A DNA stretch of 5,870 nt, taken from a bacterium. GTDB lineage: Bacteria; Krumholzibacteriota; Krumholzibacteria; LZORAL124-64-63. The notes beneath the pieces were generated by a model. That model did no database searches. It saw only the letters and a list, made by a program, of their open reading frames with translations, and had not been told where the DNA came from. This document shows positions 1-5,858 of this stretch, piece after piece (within the stretch, counting starts at the first letter, position 1; each line of letters begins with the position of its first letter). Where the stretch lies: NCBI GenBank assembly GCA_016873405.1, contig VGXH01000133.1:1-5870 (forward strand), written 5' to 3'. A program made the position numbers and the translations under genes.

Positions 1-557
1 GGGGGCGACGACGGGTCGACGGCCAGCCAGGCGATGCCGCCCAGGGCGGCCAGGCCGAGGATCGCGTTGAACGCCTTCAGCCCCGGGAAGCCGAGGCTGC
101 CGCTGGGCATCTTCTCGGCCAGCTTGAGGAAGGCGATCAGCGAACCGGTGAAGGTCACGGCGCCGATCAGACCCGAGAAGCCGGTGGCGATCGTGGTCTG
201 CAAATGGGGGTCGGCGGCGGCGGTGAAGGCGGCGCCGGCGACCAGCACCGAGGCGGCGCCGCCGAAGCCGTTGAACAGCGCCACCATCTCGGGCATCTGC
301 GTCATCTTCACGCGCACGGCGGCGATCGCGCCGACGGCGCCGCCGATCACCGCGCCCAGCAGGATCCACTGGTAGGAGAGGCCCTCGGCCAGCAGCGCGG
401 CCACCACGGCCAGCAGCATGCCCCAGGCGCTGATCAGGTTGCCCCGCACGGCCGTGCGCGGGTGGGTCAGGCCCTTGATGCCCAGGATGAACAGCACCGA
501 GGCCACCAGGTACGCCAGGTCCACCCAGCCCAGGTCGATCAGGTATCCGTGGTCCAC
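1..557 (-). CDS. pntB: NAD(P) transhydrogenase subunit beta, N-terminal part (cut by window edge)
   Basis: This is the beta subunit of the proton-translocating transhydrogenase, an inner-membrane enzyme that moves hydride between NAD(H) and NADP(H) using the proton gradient. Only the first 185 codons are present; the rest of the membrane domain and the C-terminal NADP(H)-binding domain III lie beyond the left edge. The visible part is strongly hydrophobic, with predicted membrane segments near residues 12-29, 42-58, 64-82, 98-114, 122-143 and 162-180. Diagnostic stretches are MTQMPEMVALFNGFGG (85-100) and GAVTFTGSLIAF (132-143), both close to the E. coli PntB sequence as I remember it. The start is a GTG four bases after the pntAB stop, preceded by a GGGG-type Shine-Dalgarno formed by the lysine and glycine codons ending pntAB, which suggests translational coupling. 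The position matching E. coli beta-His91 appears to be Asn96. Family assignment is firm; the exact start is slightly less sure. Confidence 0.93.
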   Translation of the reverse strand, partial: MDHGYLIDLGWVDLAYLVASVLFILGIKGLTHPRTAVRGNLISAWGMLLAVVAALLAEGLSYQWILLGAVIGGAVGAIAAVRVKMTQMPEMVALFNGFGGAASVLVAGAAFTAAADPHLQTTIATGFSGLIGAVTFTGSLIAFLKLAEKMPSGSLGFPGLKAFNAILGLAALGGIAWLAVDPSSP

Positions 558-561
558 GCGC

Positions 562-846
562 TCACCCCTTCTTCTTCTTGAACATGGCGAGCATGCGATG
601 GGTGACCAGGTAGCCGCCCACGACGTTGATCATCGCGAACGCGACCGCGGCCACGGCCAGCACCGTGGCCAGCTTGGGATTGTCCGTGCGCGTGGAGACC
701 ACGGCGCCGATCAGCGTGATGCCGCTGATCGCGTTGGAGCCCGACATCAGCGGCGTGTGCAGCGTGGGCGGCACCTTGGTGATGATCTCGAAGCCGATGA
801 AGACGGCCAGCACGAAGACCGTGACGGCGATGACCAGCGCTTCCAT
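562..846 (-). CDS. pntAB: NAD(P) transhydrogenase subunit alpha part 2 (small membrane subunit)
   Basis: This 94-aa protein is the membrane portion of the alpha subunit in organisms where alpha is split into two genes. It packs with PntB in the membrane to form the proton channel. Three predicted membrane helices cover about residues 3-22, 37-52 and 60-82. The conserved family stretches TPLMSGSNAISGI (31-43) and NVVGGYLVTHRML (74-86) are easy to recognise, and the protein ends in a basic KKKKG tail. The ATG is three bases after the pntAA stop and has a GGGGGA Shine-Dalgarno seven bases upstream, inside the end of pntAA. Length is normal for a split PntAB. It sits between pntAA and pntB in the canonical order, and the tight spacing implies one transcript. 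Confidence 0.95.
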   Translation of the reverse strand: MEALVIAVTVFVLAVFIGFEIITKVPPTLHTPLMSGSNAISGITLIGAVVSTRTDNPKLATVLAVAAVAFAMINVVGGYLVTHRMLAMFKKKKG

Positions 847-849
847 GGA

Positions 850-2025
850 TCAGTCCCCCTTCGGCGCCGACGGCGCCAGGGCCGGCAGGCCCAGCAGTTC
901 GCGCACGCGCGGATGGACCACTTCCCCGCCCTGGGCCAGCAGCGTCCCGGCCACCACCTCGTCGGCGGTGTCGACCCGGAACTCGCCCTTCGGCGCCAGC
1001 GACTTCAGGAAGGTCTCCACGTTGCGGGCGTACATCTGGCTGGCGTGGTACGGCTTGCGGCTCGGCAGGTCGACGGGGCCCAGGATGGTGACGCCGTGCG
1101 CGGTCACGATCTCCCCGGCGCGCGTCAGTTCGCAGTTGCCGCCGCGCTCGGCGGCCAGGTCGACGATGACCGAGCCGGGCGCCATCGCCGCCACCATCGG
1201 CGCCGTCACCAGCACGGGCGAGCGGCGGCCGGGAATCGCGGCCGTCGTGATCACCACGTCGTTGCGCGCGACGACCTCCAGCATCTGCTCCTGCTGGCGG
1301 CGGATGAACTCGGCGCTCTGTTCCTTCGCGTAGCCGCCCCGGTCCTCGGCGCCGGCGGTCTCGAGGTCGAACTCGACGAACTTCGCGCCCACGCTCAGGA
1401 CCTGGTCCTTGACCGCCGGACGCACGTCATAGGCTTCGACGACGGCGCCCAGGCGCTTCGCCGTGGCGATGGCCTGCAGGCCGGCCACGCCCACGCCGAC
1501 GACGAAGACCCTGGCCGGCGTCAGCGTGCCGGCCGCGGTCATCAGCATCGGGAACAGGCGCGGCAGGTGGGCGGCGGCCTCCAGCACGGCCTGGTAGCCG
1601 GCCACCGTGGCCATCGACGAGAGCACGTCCATCGACTGCGCGCGGGTGATGCGCGGCACCAGTTCCAGGGAAAAGGCGGTGACGCCGCGGGCGGCCAGGG
1701 CCGCCGTGCCGCGCGGGTGGCCCAGCGGGTCCTGCAGGCCGACCAGCACCTGGCCGGCCCGGCAACGGGCCAGGTCCGCGTCCGCGCCTTCCTGGCCGGG
1801 GCCGTTGACCTGCAGCACGATGTCGGCGGCGGCGAACACCTCGCCGCGCGCGGCCAGGCGGGCGCCGTGCGCGGCGTAGTCCTCGTCGGTGAAACCGGCG
1901 GCCAGTCCGGCGCCCGCCTCGACCACCAGCTCGAAGCCGTGCTTCCTCAGCGCCGCCGCCGAGGCCGGCACCAGCGCCACGCGGCGCTCGCCGGCCTTCT
2001 CCTCGCGGGGTACTCCTGCGATCAT
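850..2025 (-). CDS. pntAA: NAD(P) transhydrogenase subunit alpha part 1 (NAD(H)-binding domain I)
   Basis: This 391-aa soluble subunit is domain I of the transhydrogenase. It binds NAD(H) on the cytoplasmic face and exchanges hydride with domain III of PntB. Residues 4-140 form the alanine dehydrogenase/PntA N-terminal domain. They include the RQD-loop motif RITRAQSMDVLSS, whose R125, Q130, D133 and S136 match the catalytic loop known from Rhodospirillum rubrum domain I. A Rossmann fold follows, with GVGVAG at 177-182 and an acidic D200 at the end of the second strand, as expected for NAD(H) rather than NADP(H). The mobile-loop region GGYAKEQ begins at 230, and DLAAERGGNCELT (289-301) is also typical. 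The ATG at 2025 has a GGAGG Shine-Dalgarno five bases upstream, and homology begins at once (MIAGVPREE). The frame stays open far upstream, but that part is only antisense or out-of-frame reading of the aminopeptidase gene. No frameshift or missing key residue is seen. Confidence 0.96.
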   Translation of the reverse strand: MIAGVPREEKAGERRVALVPASAAALRKHGFELVVEAGAGLAAGFTDEDYAAHGARLAARGEVFAAADIVLQVNGPGQEGADADLARCRAGQVLVGLQDPLGHPRGTAALAARGVTAFSLELVPRITRAQSMDVLSSMATVAGYQAVLEAAAHLPRLFPMLMTAAGTLTPARVFVVGVGVAGLQAIATAKRLGAVVEAYDVRPAVKDQVLSVGAKFVEFDLETAGAEDRGGYAKEQSAEFIRRQQEQMLEVVARNDVVITTAAIPGRRSPVLVTAPMVAAMAPGSVIVDLAAERGGNCELTRAGEIVTAHGVTILGPVDLPSRKPYHASQMYARNVETFLKSLAPKGEFRVDTADEVVAGTLLAQGGEVVHPRVRELLGLPALAPSAPKGD

Positions 2026-2037
2026 CGTCGCCTCCGG

Positions 2038-2060
2038 GCGCGGAGGATCCCCGTCCGCGC
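2038..2060 (-). promoter_or_regulatory. hairpin in the pntAA leader, next to the ribosome binding site
   Basis: A perfect 7-bp inverted repeat (GCGCGGA at 2038-2044, TCCGCGC at 2054-2060, 9-nt loop) ends two bases before the GGAGG Shine-Dalgarno of pntAA (2031-2035). In the transcript it would form a stem immediately upstream of the ribosome site, leaving that site unpaired. It could protect the 5' end or insulate the site, or be a chance structure in GC-rich DNA. The structure is seen; a function is only inferred. Confidence 0.3.
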
Positions 2061-2079
2061 GTTCAGGCCTCCTCCATAC

Positions 2080-2109
2080 GGGACGGCGCGACCGCGGCCG
2101 CGCCGTCCC
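2080..2109 (-). terminator. strong hairpin after the aminopeptidase gene, possible terminator or attenuator
   Basis: A perfect 11-bp stem (GGGACGGCGCG at 2080-2090, CGCGCCGTCCC at 2099-2109) with an 8-nt loop begins 17 nt after the TAG stop of the aminopeptidase gene. No T run follows it on either strand, so it is not a classical intrinsic terminator. It may reduce read-through into the pnt genes or mark an RNA processing point. If it ends transcription, a pnt promoter should lie in the 54 nt between it and pntAA, where I see no clear -10 box. Confidence 0.4.
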
Positions 2110-2126
2110 CCTGTCCCTCACGCGCC

Positions 2127-3908
2127 CTAGAGCGGGCGCGTCGCCTTCCGCAGCCAGGCCTTCTCCTCGCGACCGAGCGAACGCGCCAGCGTCCGGTAGA
2201 CGCGCCGGTGGTAGGCGTTCAGCCAGTCCAGCTGGTCCCGCGTCAGCAGCGACTTGTCGACCAGCTTGCGGTCGATCGGGCACAGCGTGACCGGCTGGAA
2301 CCGGTACCAGGTCCGCGCGGCGGTCGACAGCTTCTCGTCCTTCGTGACGAAGGCCAGGTTCTCGATGCGGATGCCGAAGCGCCCGTCCTCGTAGTAGCCG
2401 GGCTCGATCGACATCAGGTTGCCCTCGACGAACGGCGGCGTCGGGATGTTCTTCAGGCTGTGCGGCCCCTCGTGCACGCCCAGGTACTGGCCCACGCCGT
2501 GGCCGGTGCCGTGGTTGTAGTCGCGCCCGGCCAGCCACAGGTGGCGGCGCGCGAACATCTCGTGCCGCTGGCCGGTCGTCCCGGCCGGGAACGGCGTCAG
2601 GGTGCAGTCGATGTTCCCCGCCAGCACGCGCGTGAACATCTCCTTCTGGCGCGGCGTCGGCTTGCCGAAGGCCACCGTGCGGGTGATGTCGGTGGTGCCC
2701 TCGAGATACTGCCCGCCGCTGTCGATCAGGTAGATGCCCTTCCGCTTCAGCTTGCCGTTCGACTTCTTCGTGGCGCCGTAGTGGATGATCGAGCCGTGCG
2801 GACCGAAGCCGCTGATGGTCGAGAAGCTGCAGTCCTTGCAGCGGCGATCCTGGCGGCGGAACTCCCAGAGCTGGTCCGCGGCCGAGATCTCGGTGACGCC
2901 GCCCTTGGGCACGGCGCCCTCCAGCCAGTGCAGGAAGCGCACCATGGCCACGCCGTCGCGCCGGTGGGCCTCGGTGATGGCCTTGATCTGCACCTTGTTC
3001 TTGACCGCGCGCATGGCCACCAGCGGCGAGGTCGCGCAGTGCAGCGGCGCCTTGCCGAGGGCGTCGGCGACGCGGCGGTTGGTCGTCACGGGGTCGACCC
3101 ACACCGACAGGCGCTGCCGCCCCAGGGCGGCCAGGTCGGACCACACCTTGCGGTAGGGCTCCACCTTCGCGTACGGACGCAGTTCGCGCGCCGTCTCCCG
3201 GTCCACCTTGCGCGGGTCCACGTACAGCGTGCAGCCGCGGTCGGTCACGATGGCGTAGGCGGTGACCACCGGCGTGAAGGCGATGTCGTCGGCGCGGACG
3301 TTCAGCAGCCAGGCGACCTGGTCCAACGCGCAGACGACGTGCGCCTTGACGCCCGCCTCCTTCATGGCTCTGCGCAGGCGGGCCAGCTTCGACTGGGCCG
3401 TCTCGCCGGCGTAACGGCGCGGATGGATCGTCACCGGAGCCAGGCTCTCGGCCGGACGGTCGGTCCACAGCGTATCGATCGGGTTGCCGCGCAGGAAGCG
3501 CACCTCGATGCCGCGCGGGGCCAGCGCGTTCGCGAACTCGGCCGCCGCCGCCATCGAGACGACGCTGGCGTCCATGCCCAGCGCCTGGCCGGGGCGCAGC
3601 TGCGCCGCCACCCAGGCGGTCATCGTCGGCGTGCCCGGCTCGCCCATGCGCATCAGTTCGATGTCCGAACCGGCCAGCTCCTTGCCGGCCTGCAGGAAGT
3701 AGCGGCCGTCGGTCCAGAGCGCGGCGCGGCGCGGACCCACGACCAGTTCGCCCATCGAGCCGGTGAAGCCGCTCAGCCAGGCGCGGTGCTTCCAGGCGTC
3801 GGGCAGGTACTCGCTCTGGTGGGGATCGGCGCTGGGCACGTACAGGGCGCTGAGGCCCAGCTTCTTCAGTTCGCGGCGCAGGGCCGCCGTCTTCTCGCGC
3901 GCGGTCAT
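2127..3908 (-). CDS. aminopeptidase P family metallopeptidase (M24B, XPNPEP1-like, three-domain)
   Basis: This 593-aa enzyme should remove an N-terminal residue from peptides whose second residue is proline. No signal peptide or membrane segment is visible, so it is probably cytoplasmic. Two creatinase-like N-terminal domains cover about residues 1-140 and 160-305. The pita-bread catalytic domain spans about 310-535, and a C-terminal M24 tail covers about 535-593. The dinuclear metal ligands are all present: D396 (YLIDSGGQY), D407 (GTTDITRT), H470 (GTGHGVG), E502 (SIEPGYYEDG) and E516 (RIENLAF). H376 (IIHYG) and H479 (GVHEGP) match the substrate-site histidines of human XPNPEP1. Length and layout match XPNPEP1 (about 620 aa) rather than E. 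coli PepP (about 440 aa). The ATG has an ideal AGGAGG Shine-Dalgarno (3915-3920) six bases upstream. An unusual C357-K-D-C360 pair lies before the catalytic histidine strand. It precedes pntAA by 101 nt. Confidence 0.95.
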   Translation of the reverse strand: MTAREKTAALRRELKKLGLSALYVPSADPHQSEYLPDAWKHRAWLSGFTGSMGELVVGPRRAALWTDGRYFLQAGKELAGSDIELMRMGEPGTPTMTAWVAAQLRPGQALGMDASVVSMAAAAEFANALAPRGIEVRFLRGNPIDTLWTDRPAESLAPVTIHPRRYAGETAQSKLARLRRAMKEAGVKAHVVCALDQVAWLLNVRADDIAFTPVVTAYAIVTDRGCTLYVDPRKVDRETARELRPYAKVEPYRKVWSDLAALGRQRLSVWVDPVTTNRRVADALGKAPLHCATSPLVAMRAVKNKVQIKAITEAHRRDGVAMVRFLHWLEGAVPKGGVTEISAADQLWEFRRQDRRCKDCSFSTISGFGPHGSIIHYGATKKSNGKLKRKGIYLIDSGGQYLEGTTDITRTVAFGKPTPRQKEMFTRVLAGNIDCTLTPFPAGTTGQRHEMFARRHLWLAGRDYNHGTGHGVGQYLGVHEGPHSLKNIPTPPFVEGNLMSIEPGYYEDGRFGIRIENLAFVTKDEKLSTAARTWYRFQPVTLCPIDRKLVDKSLLTRDQLDWLNAYHRRVYRTLARSLGREEKAWLRKATRPL

Positions 3909-3941
3909 CGCGTTCCTCCTGTGGTTATCGGTCGGGGGCCC

Positions 3942-3970
3942 ATCATAAGGGAAAGCGCCGGGATTGGCAC
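3942..3970 (-). promoter_or_regulatory. sigma70-like promoter for the aminopeptidase gene
   Basis: On the minus strand a TATGAT -10 box (3942-3947, five of six matches to TATAAT) lies 17 nt downstream of GTGCCA (3965-3970, four of six matches to TTGACA). Transcription would start near 3935, giving a leader of about 27 nt that contains the AGGAGG ribosome site. The spacing, and its place just after the terminator hairpin of the preceding gene, make this the most credible promoter in the window. It has not been tested against a background model. Confidence 0.55.
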
Positions 3971-3984
3971 GACGGAAAGCGCCG
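3950..3984. repeat. 11-bp direct repeat across the aminopeptidase promoter
   Basis: GGAAAGCGCCG occurs at 3950-3960 and again at 3974-3984, with starts 24 bp apart. The first copy fills most of the spacer between the -35 and -10 boxes; the second lies just upstream of the -35 and overlaps the terminator stem. It could be a tandem operator or simply a small local duplication. Confidence 0.4.
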
Positions 3985-4003
3985 CCCCGGCTGGAGGCGG
4001 CGC
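3979..4003 (-). terminator. probable intrinsic terminator of the GNAT gene
   Basis: On the minus strand an 8-bp perfect stem (GCGCCGCC, 9-nt loop, GGCGGCGC) is followed directly by TTTCC. It lies about 40 nt after the GNAT stop codon and just before the aminopeptidase promoter. The T run is short, so termination may be partial. A weaker CGGCCG/CGGCCG stem (4014-4019 with 4026-4031) sits between it and the GNAT stop. Confidence 0.5.
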
Positions 4004-4043
4004 GGCGCGCGAGCGGCCGACGCGGCGGCCGTCGATTCCCCGT

Positions 4044-4535
4044 TCAACCGACCGGCAGCGGCGGCAGCGGCTTCTCCAGCTCGATCTCGTCGCGCACGGG
4101 GATCCCGTAGTAGCCCACCTTCGGCACGTTCGGTTTCAGGAGGCGGATCTTGGTCATGCCGCCCAGCCGCACCTGCGTGATGACGAAGCCGCGCTTCTGG
4201 AAGAAGCGCTGCGCGTCCAGGTTGTCGTTGGTGGTGATGGTCCAGATCTTCGTGCAGCCGGCGGCGCGCGCGACCTCCTCCACCTTCTCCAGCAGGAGCG
4301 TGCCGACGCCCAAGAATTGGCAGAGGGCGTCGATGGTCACCAGCTCGCACTCGCCGTGGTAGATGCAATAGGTGGCCAGGCCCACGCGCTCGCGGCCCTC
4401 GGCGGCGATGAATCCGGGCAGCTTGTGTGGGTCGTGGACCTCGGTGCGCGACACGACGAAATCGCCGCCGAACAGGAGTTCGGTCCGCTCCTGCACCCAG
4501 TGGCGATCATCGTCGGTCAGTTCGGTCACGCGCAT
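4044..4535 (-). CDS. GNAT family N-acetyltransferase
   Basis: This 163-aa protein has the GNAT fold and should transfer an acetyl group from acetyl-CoA to an amine; the substrate cannot be told from sequence. Residues 5-60 form the first strands and helices, including FVVSR (26-30) and LPGFIAAEGRERVGLATY (39-56). The acetyl-CoA motif A is clear: ECELVTIDAL (62-71) followed by the pyrophosphate loop Q73-F-L-G76-V-G78. Motif B is also clear, TTNDNLDAQRFFQKRGF (101-117). The C-terminal segment GIPVRDEIELEKPLP (144-158) resembles the tail common to one uncharacterised bacterial GNAT subfamily. ATG 4535 is preferred because homology-like sequence starts there (MRVTELTDDD), although its ribosome site is weak (GGGA seven bases upstream). 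An in-frame ATG at 4607 would add 24 unrecognisable residues. It is divergent from the polyferredoxin gene and separated from the aminopeptidase by a likely terminator, so it may be a single-gene unit. Confidence 0.88.
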   Translation of the reverse strand: MRVTELTDDDRHWVQERTELLFGGDFVVSRTEVHDPHKLPGFIAAEGRERVGLATYCIYHGECELVTIDALCQFLGVGTLLLEKVEEVARAAGCTKIWTITTNDNLDAQRFFQKRGFVITQVRLGGMTKIRLLKPNVPKVGYYGIPVRDEIELEKPLPPLPVG

Positions 4536-4590
4536 GGACACGTCCCAGAGGAAGCGTTCGAGCAGCGGCCGGCCCGCGCTGGTGGCTGTC

Positions 4591-4615
4591 TTGGCGCCTG
4601 GCAACATGGCGCCAA
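4591..4615. promoter_or_regulatory. perfect 8-9-8 inverted repeat in the divergent spacer, candidate operator
   Basis: TTGGCGCC (4591-4598) and its exact reverse complement GGCGCCAA (4608-4615) are separated by 9 bp. The site lies 56 bp before the preferred GNAT start and 130 bp before the polyferredoxin start. The size and symmetry suit a dimeric repressor. It is also able to form a hairpin in a GNAT leader transcript. No known regulator motif was recognised. The upstream alternative GNAT ATG (4605-4607) falls inside the 9-bp centre. Confidence 0.45.
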
Positions 4616-4658
4616 AATGGACGGCGCCCGGGTGCTGCGCAAGCCGACCGGCCACAAT

Positions 4659-4675
4659 CAGAGCGAATTGCTCTG
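4659..4675. promoter_or_regulatory. 6-5-6 inverted repeat in the divergent spacer, candidate operator
   Basis: CAGAGC (4659-4664) and GCTCTG (4670-4675) flank a 5-bp GAATT centre, a perfect dyad in the least GC-rich part of the spacer, 70 bp upstream of the polyferredoxin start. This is where promoter elements for either divergent gene would be expected, but I could not fit a convincing -35/-10 pair on either strand. A CATATT (4697-4702) is the only -10-like word toward the polyferredoxin gene and lacks a partner at normal spacing. Confidence 0.35.
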
Positions 4676-4745
4676 GCTTGGCGGGCGCCCGGCGGCCATA
4701 TTCGCGGCGCCGGCAGCGTCCCCGCCCAACCGGAGGCACCACGAC

Positions 4746-5858
4746 ATGTTCGGCCGCCGCCCGCCAGGCCTTACCCCCGCTGAGCGCGCCCGCCGCGCGC
4801 GTCAGGTCTTCCGCTCCCGGCCCCGTCGCCCCCTGCTCGTGCGCCAGGCGGTCCAGTTCGGAACCGTGGCCGCGGTGCTGTATGTCGGCTGGCGCTTCGT
4901 GCAGTGGGTGGACGGACTCGAGCGCGGCGTGGTCGACGGCGCCCGCTCGCCCGGCGTCGAGGGCTTCCTGCCCATCGCCTCGCTGATGAGTCTGCGGCAC
5001 TGGGTCGAGACGGGCGCCTTCCACATGGTGCACCCGGCCGGCCTGGTCATCGTCTGCCTGGTGCTGTTGACGGCGCTGCTGCTGAAGAAGGCCTTCTGCT
5101 CGTGGCTGTGCCCGGTCGGCACGCTGGCCGAATACCTGGCTCGCCTGTCGCACAAGGTCTTCCGCCGGCGGATCAAGCTGCCCGCCGGGCTGGACTGGCC
5201 GCTGCAGTCGCTGAAGTACCTGCTGCTCGCGTTCTTCCTGAACGCGATCTTCCTGATGATGAGCCGCGAGCAGATCGCGCAGTTCCTGGACCTGCCCTAC
5301 AACAAGGTCTCGGACATCAAGATGCTCTACTTCTTCGCCGACCCCTCGCCCACCACGCTGTGGGTGCTGGGGATCCTGGTGGTCCTGTCGTTCGTGGTGC
5401 CGTACTTCTGGTGCCGCTACCTGTGCCCCTACGGCGCGCTGCTGGGGCCGCTCTCCTGGCTGTCGCCGCTGAAGGTGGTGCGCGCGCCCGCGGCCTGCAC
5501 GAACTGCCGCCAGTGCGCGGCGGTCTGCCCCTCCTTCATCGCCGTGGATCTCAAGACGACCGTCAACTCCGTCGAGTGCACCGGCTGCCTGGAATGCGTG
5601 GCCGCCTGTCCCGAGGGCGACGCGCTGCAGCTGCGTCCGACCCTGCCCTGGGGCGCCCGCGCCGCGCGCCGGCTGCGGCCGGCCGTCTTCGCGGTGCTGG
5701 TGGTGGCGCTGTTCTACGGCGGCATCCAGACCGCGCGCCTGGCGGGACGCTGGCGGGGCGCCACCGACCAGCGCGAACTGGTGGAGCGCGTGCGGCGCGG
5801 GCTGGACGGGCCCGAGTACGACCACGTCGGCCGCCCGCCCTCGCGCCCGGCGCCCTGA
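4746..5858 (+). CDS. NapH/NosR/CcoG-type membrane polyferredoxin (4Fe-4S)
   Basis: This 370-aa integral membrane iron-sulfur protein probably passes electrons across or along the cytoplasmic membrane. After a very basic N-terminus (1-33, many Arg) there are predicted membrane segments near 35-54, 97-113, 155-172, 203-222 and 312-328. Two membrane-border motifs typical of the Fer4_5 family are present: FCSWLCPVG (C118, C122) and WCRYLCPYG (C223, C227). A two-cluster ferredoxin domain follows, with C251xxC254xxC257xxxC261P and C278xxC281xxC284xxxC288P, both complete. The last 40 residues after the final helix are charged and unrecognised. Start choice: ATG 4746 with GGAGG nine bases upstream; the open frame extends much further left, but that sequence is antisense to other genes. 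NapH, NosR, CcoG/RdxA and YccM share these motifs, and no periplasmic FMN domain (NosR) or fused partner is visible, so the specific role is open. It ends 12 nt before the window edge. Confidence 0.92.
   Translation: MFGRRPPGLTPAERARRARQVFRSRPRRPLLVRQAVQFGTVAAVLYVGWRFVQWVDGLERGVVDGARSPGVEGFLPIASLMSLRHWVETGAFHMVHPAGLVIVCLVLLTALLLKKAFCSWLCPVGTLAEYLARLSHKVFRRRIKLPAGLDWPLQSLKYLLLAFFLNAIFLMMSREQIAQFLDLPYNKVSDIKMLYFFADPSPTTLWVLGILVVLSFVVPYFWCRYLCPYGALLGPLSWLSPLKVVRAPAACTNCRQCAAVCPSFIAVDLKTTVNSVECTGCLECVAACPEGDALQLRPTLPWGARAARRLRPAVFAVLVVALFYGGIQTARLAGRWRGATDQRELVERVRRGLDGPEYDHVGRPPSRPAP

Noticed and set aside
2062..2076. Four-codon minus-strand micro-ORF (ATG GAG GAG GCC TGA) in the pntAA leader
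   Set aside because: It has no ribosome binding site and no codon pattern suggesting attenuation; such a short frame is expected by chance.
418..2130. 570-aa plus-strand open frame opposite the pnt genes
   Set aside because: Composition is low-complexity (His, Arg, Gln, Gly), it opposes three firmly identified genes, and it has no family resemblance or good ribosome site.
2026..3468. Upstream in-frame extension of pntAA to 872 aa
   Set aside because: The extension is an out-of-frame reading of the aminopeptidase gene; pntAA has a clear ATG and Shine-Dalgarno at 2025 and normal family length.
4591..4615. CIRCE (HrcA) operator or sigma54 promoter
   Set aside because: The 9-bp centre resembles CIRCE but the half-site does not match TTAGCACTC. 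The GG to GC distance on the minus strand is 9 rather than the 10 nt sigma54 needs.
2208..4745. Very long open frame on the plus strand running into the polyferredoxin gene
   Set aside because: It is antisense to the aminopeptidase and GNAT genes, rich in Arg, Ala, Gly, His and Gln with no recognisable domain, and stays open only because of GC bias. Only the part from 4746 is a real gene.
4608..5825. Upstream in-frame extension of the GNAT gene to 593 aa
   Set aside because: The extension is antisense to the polyferredoxin gene and shows no acetyltransferase or other domain.
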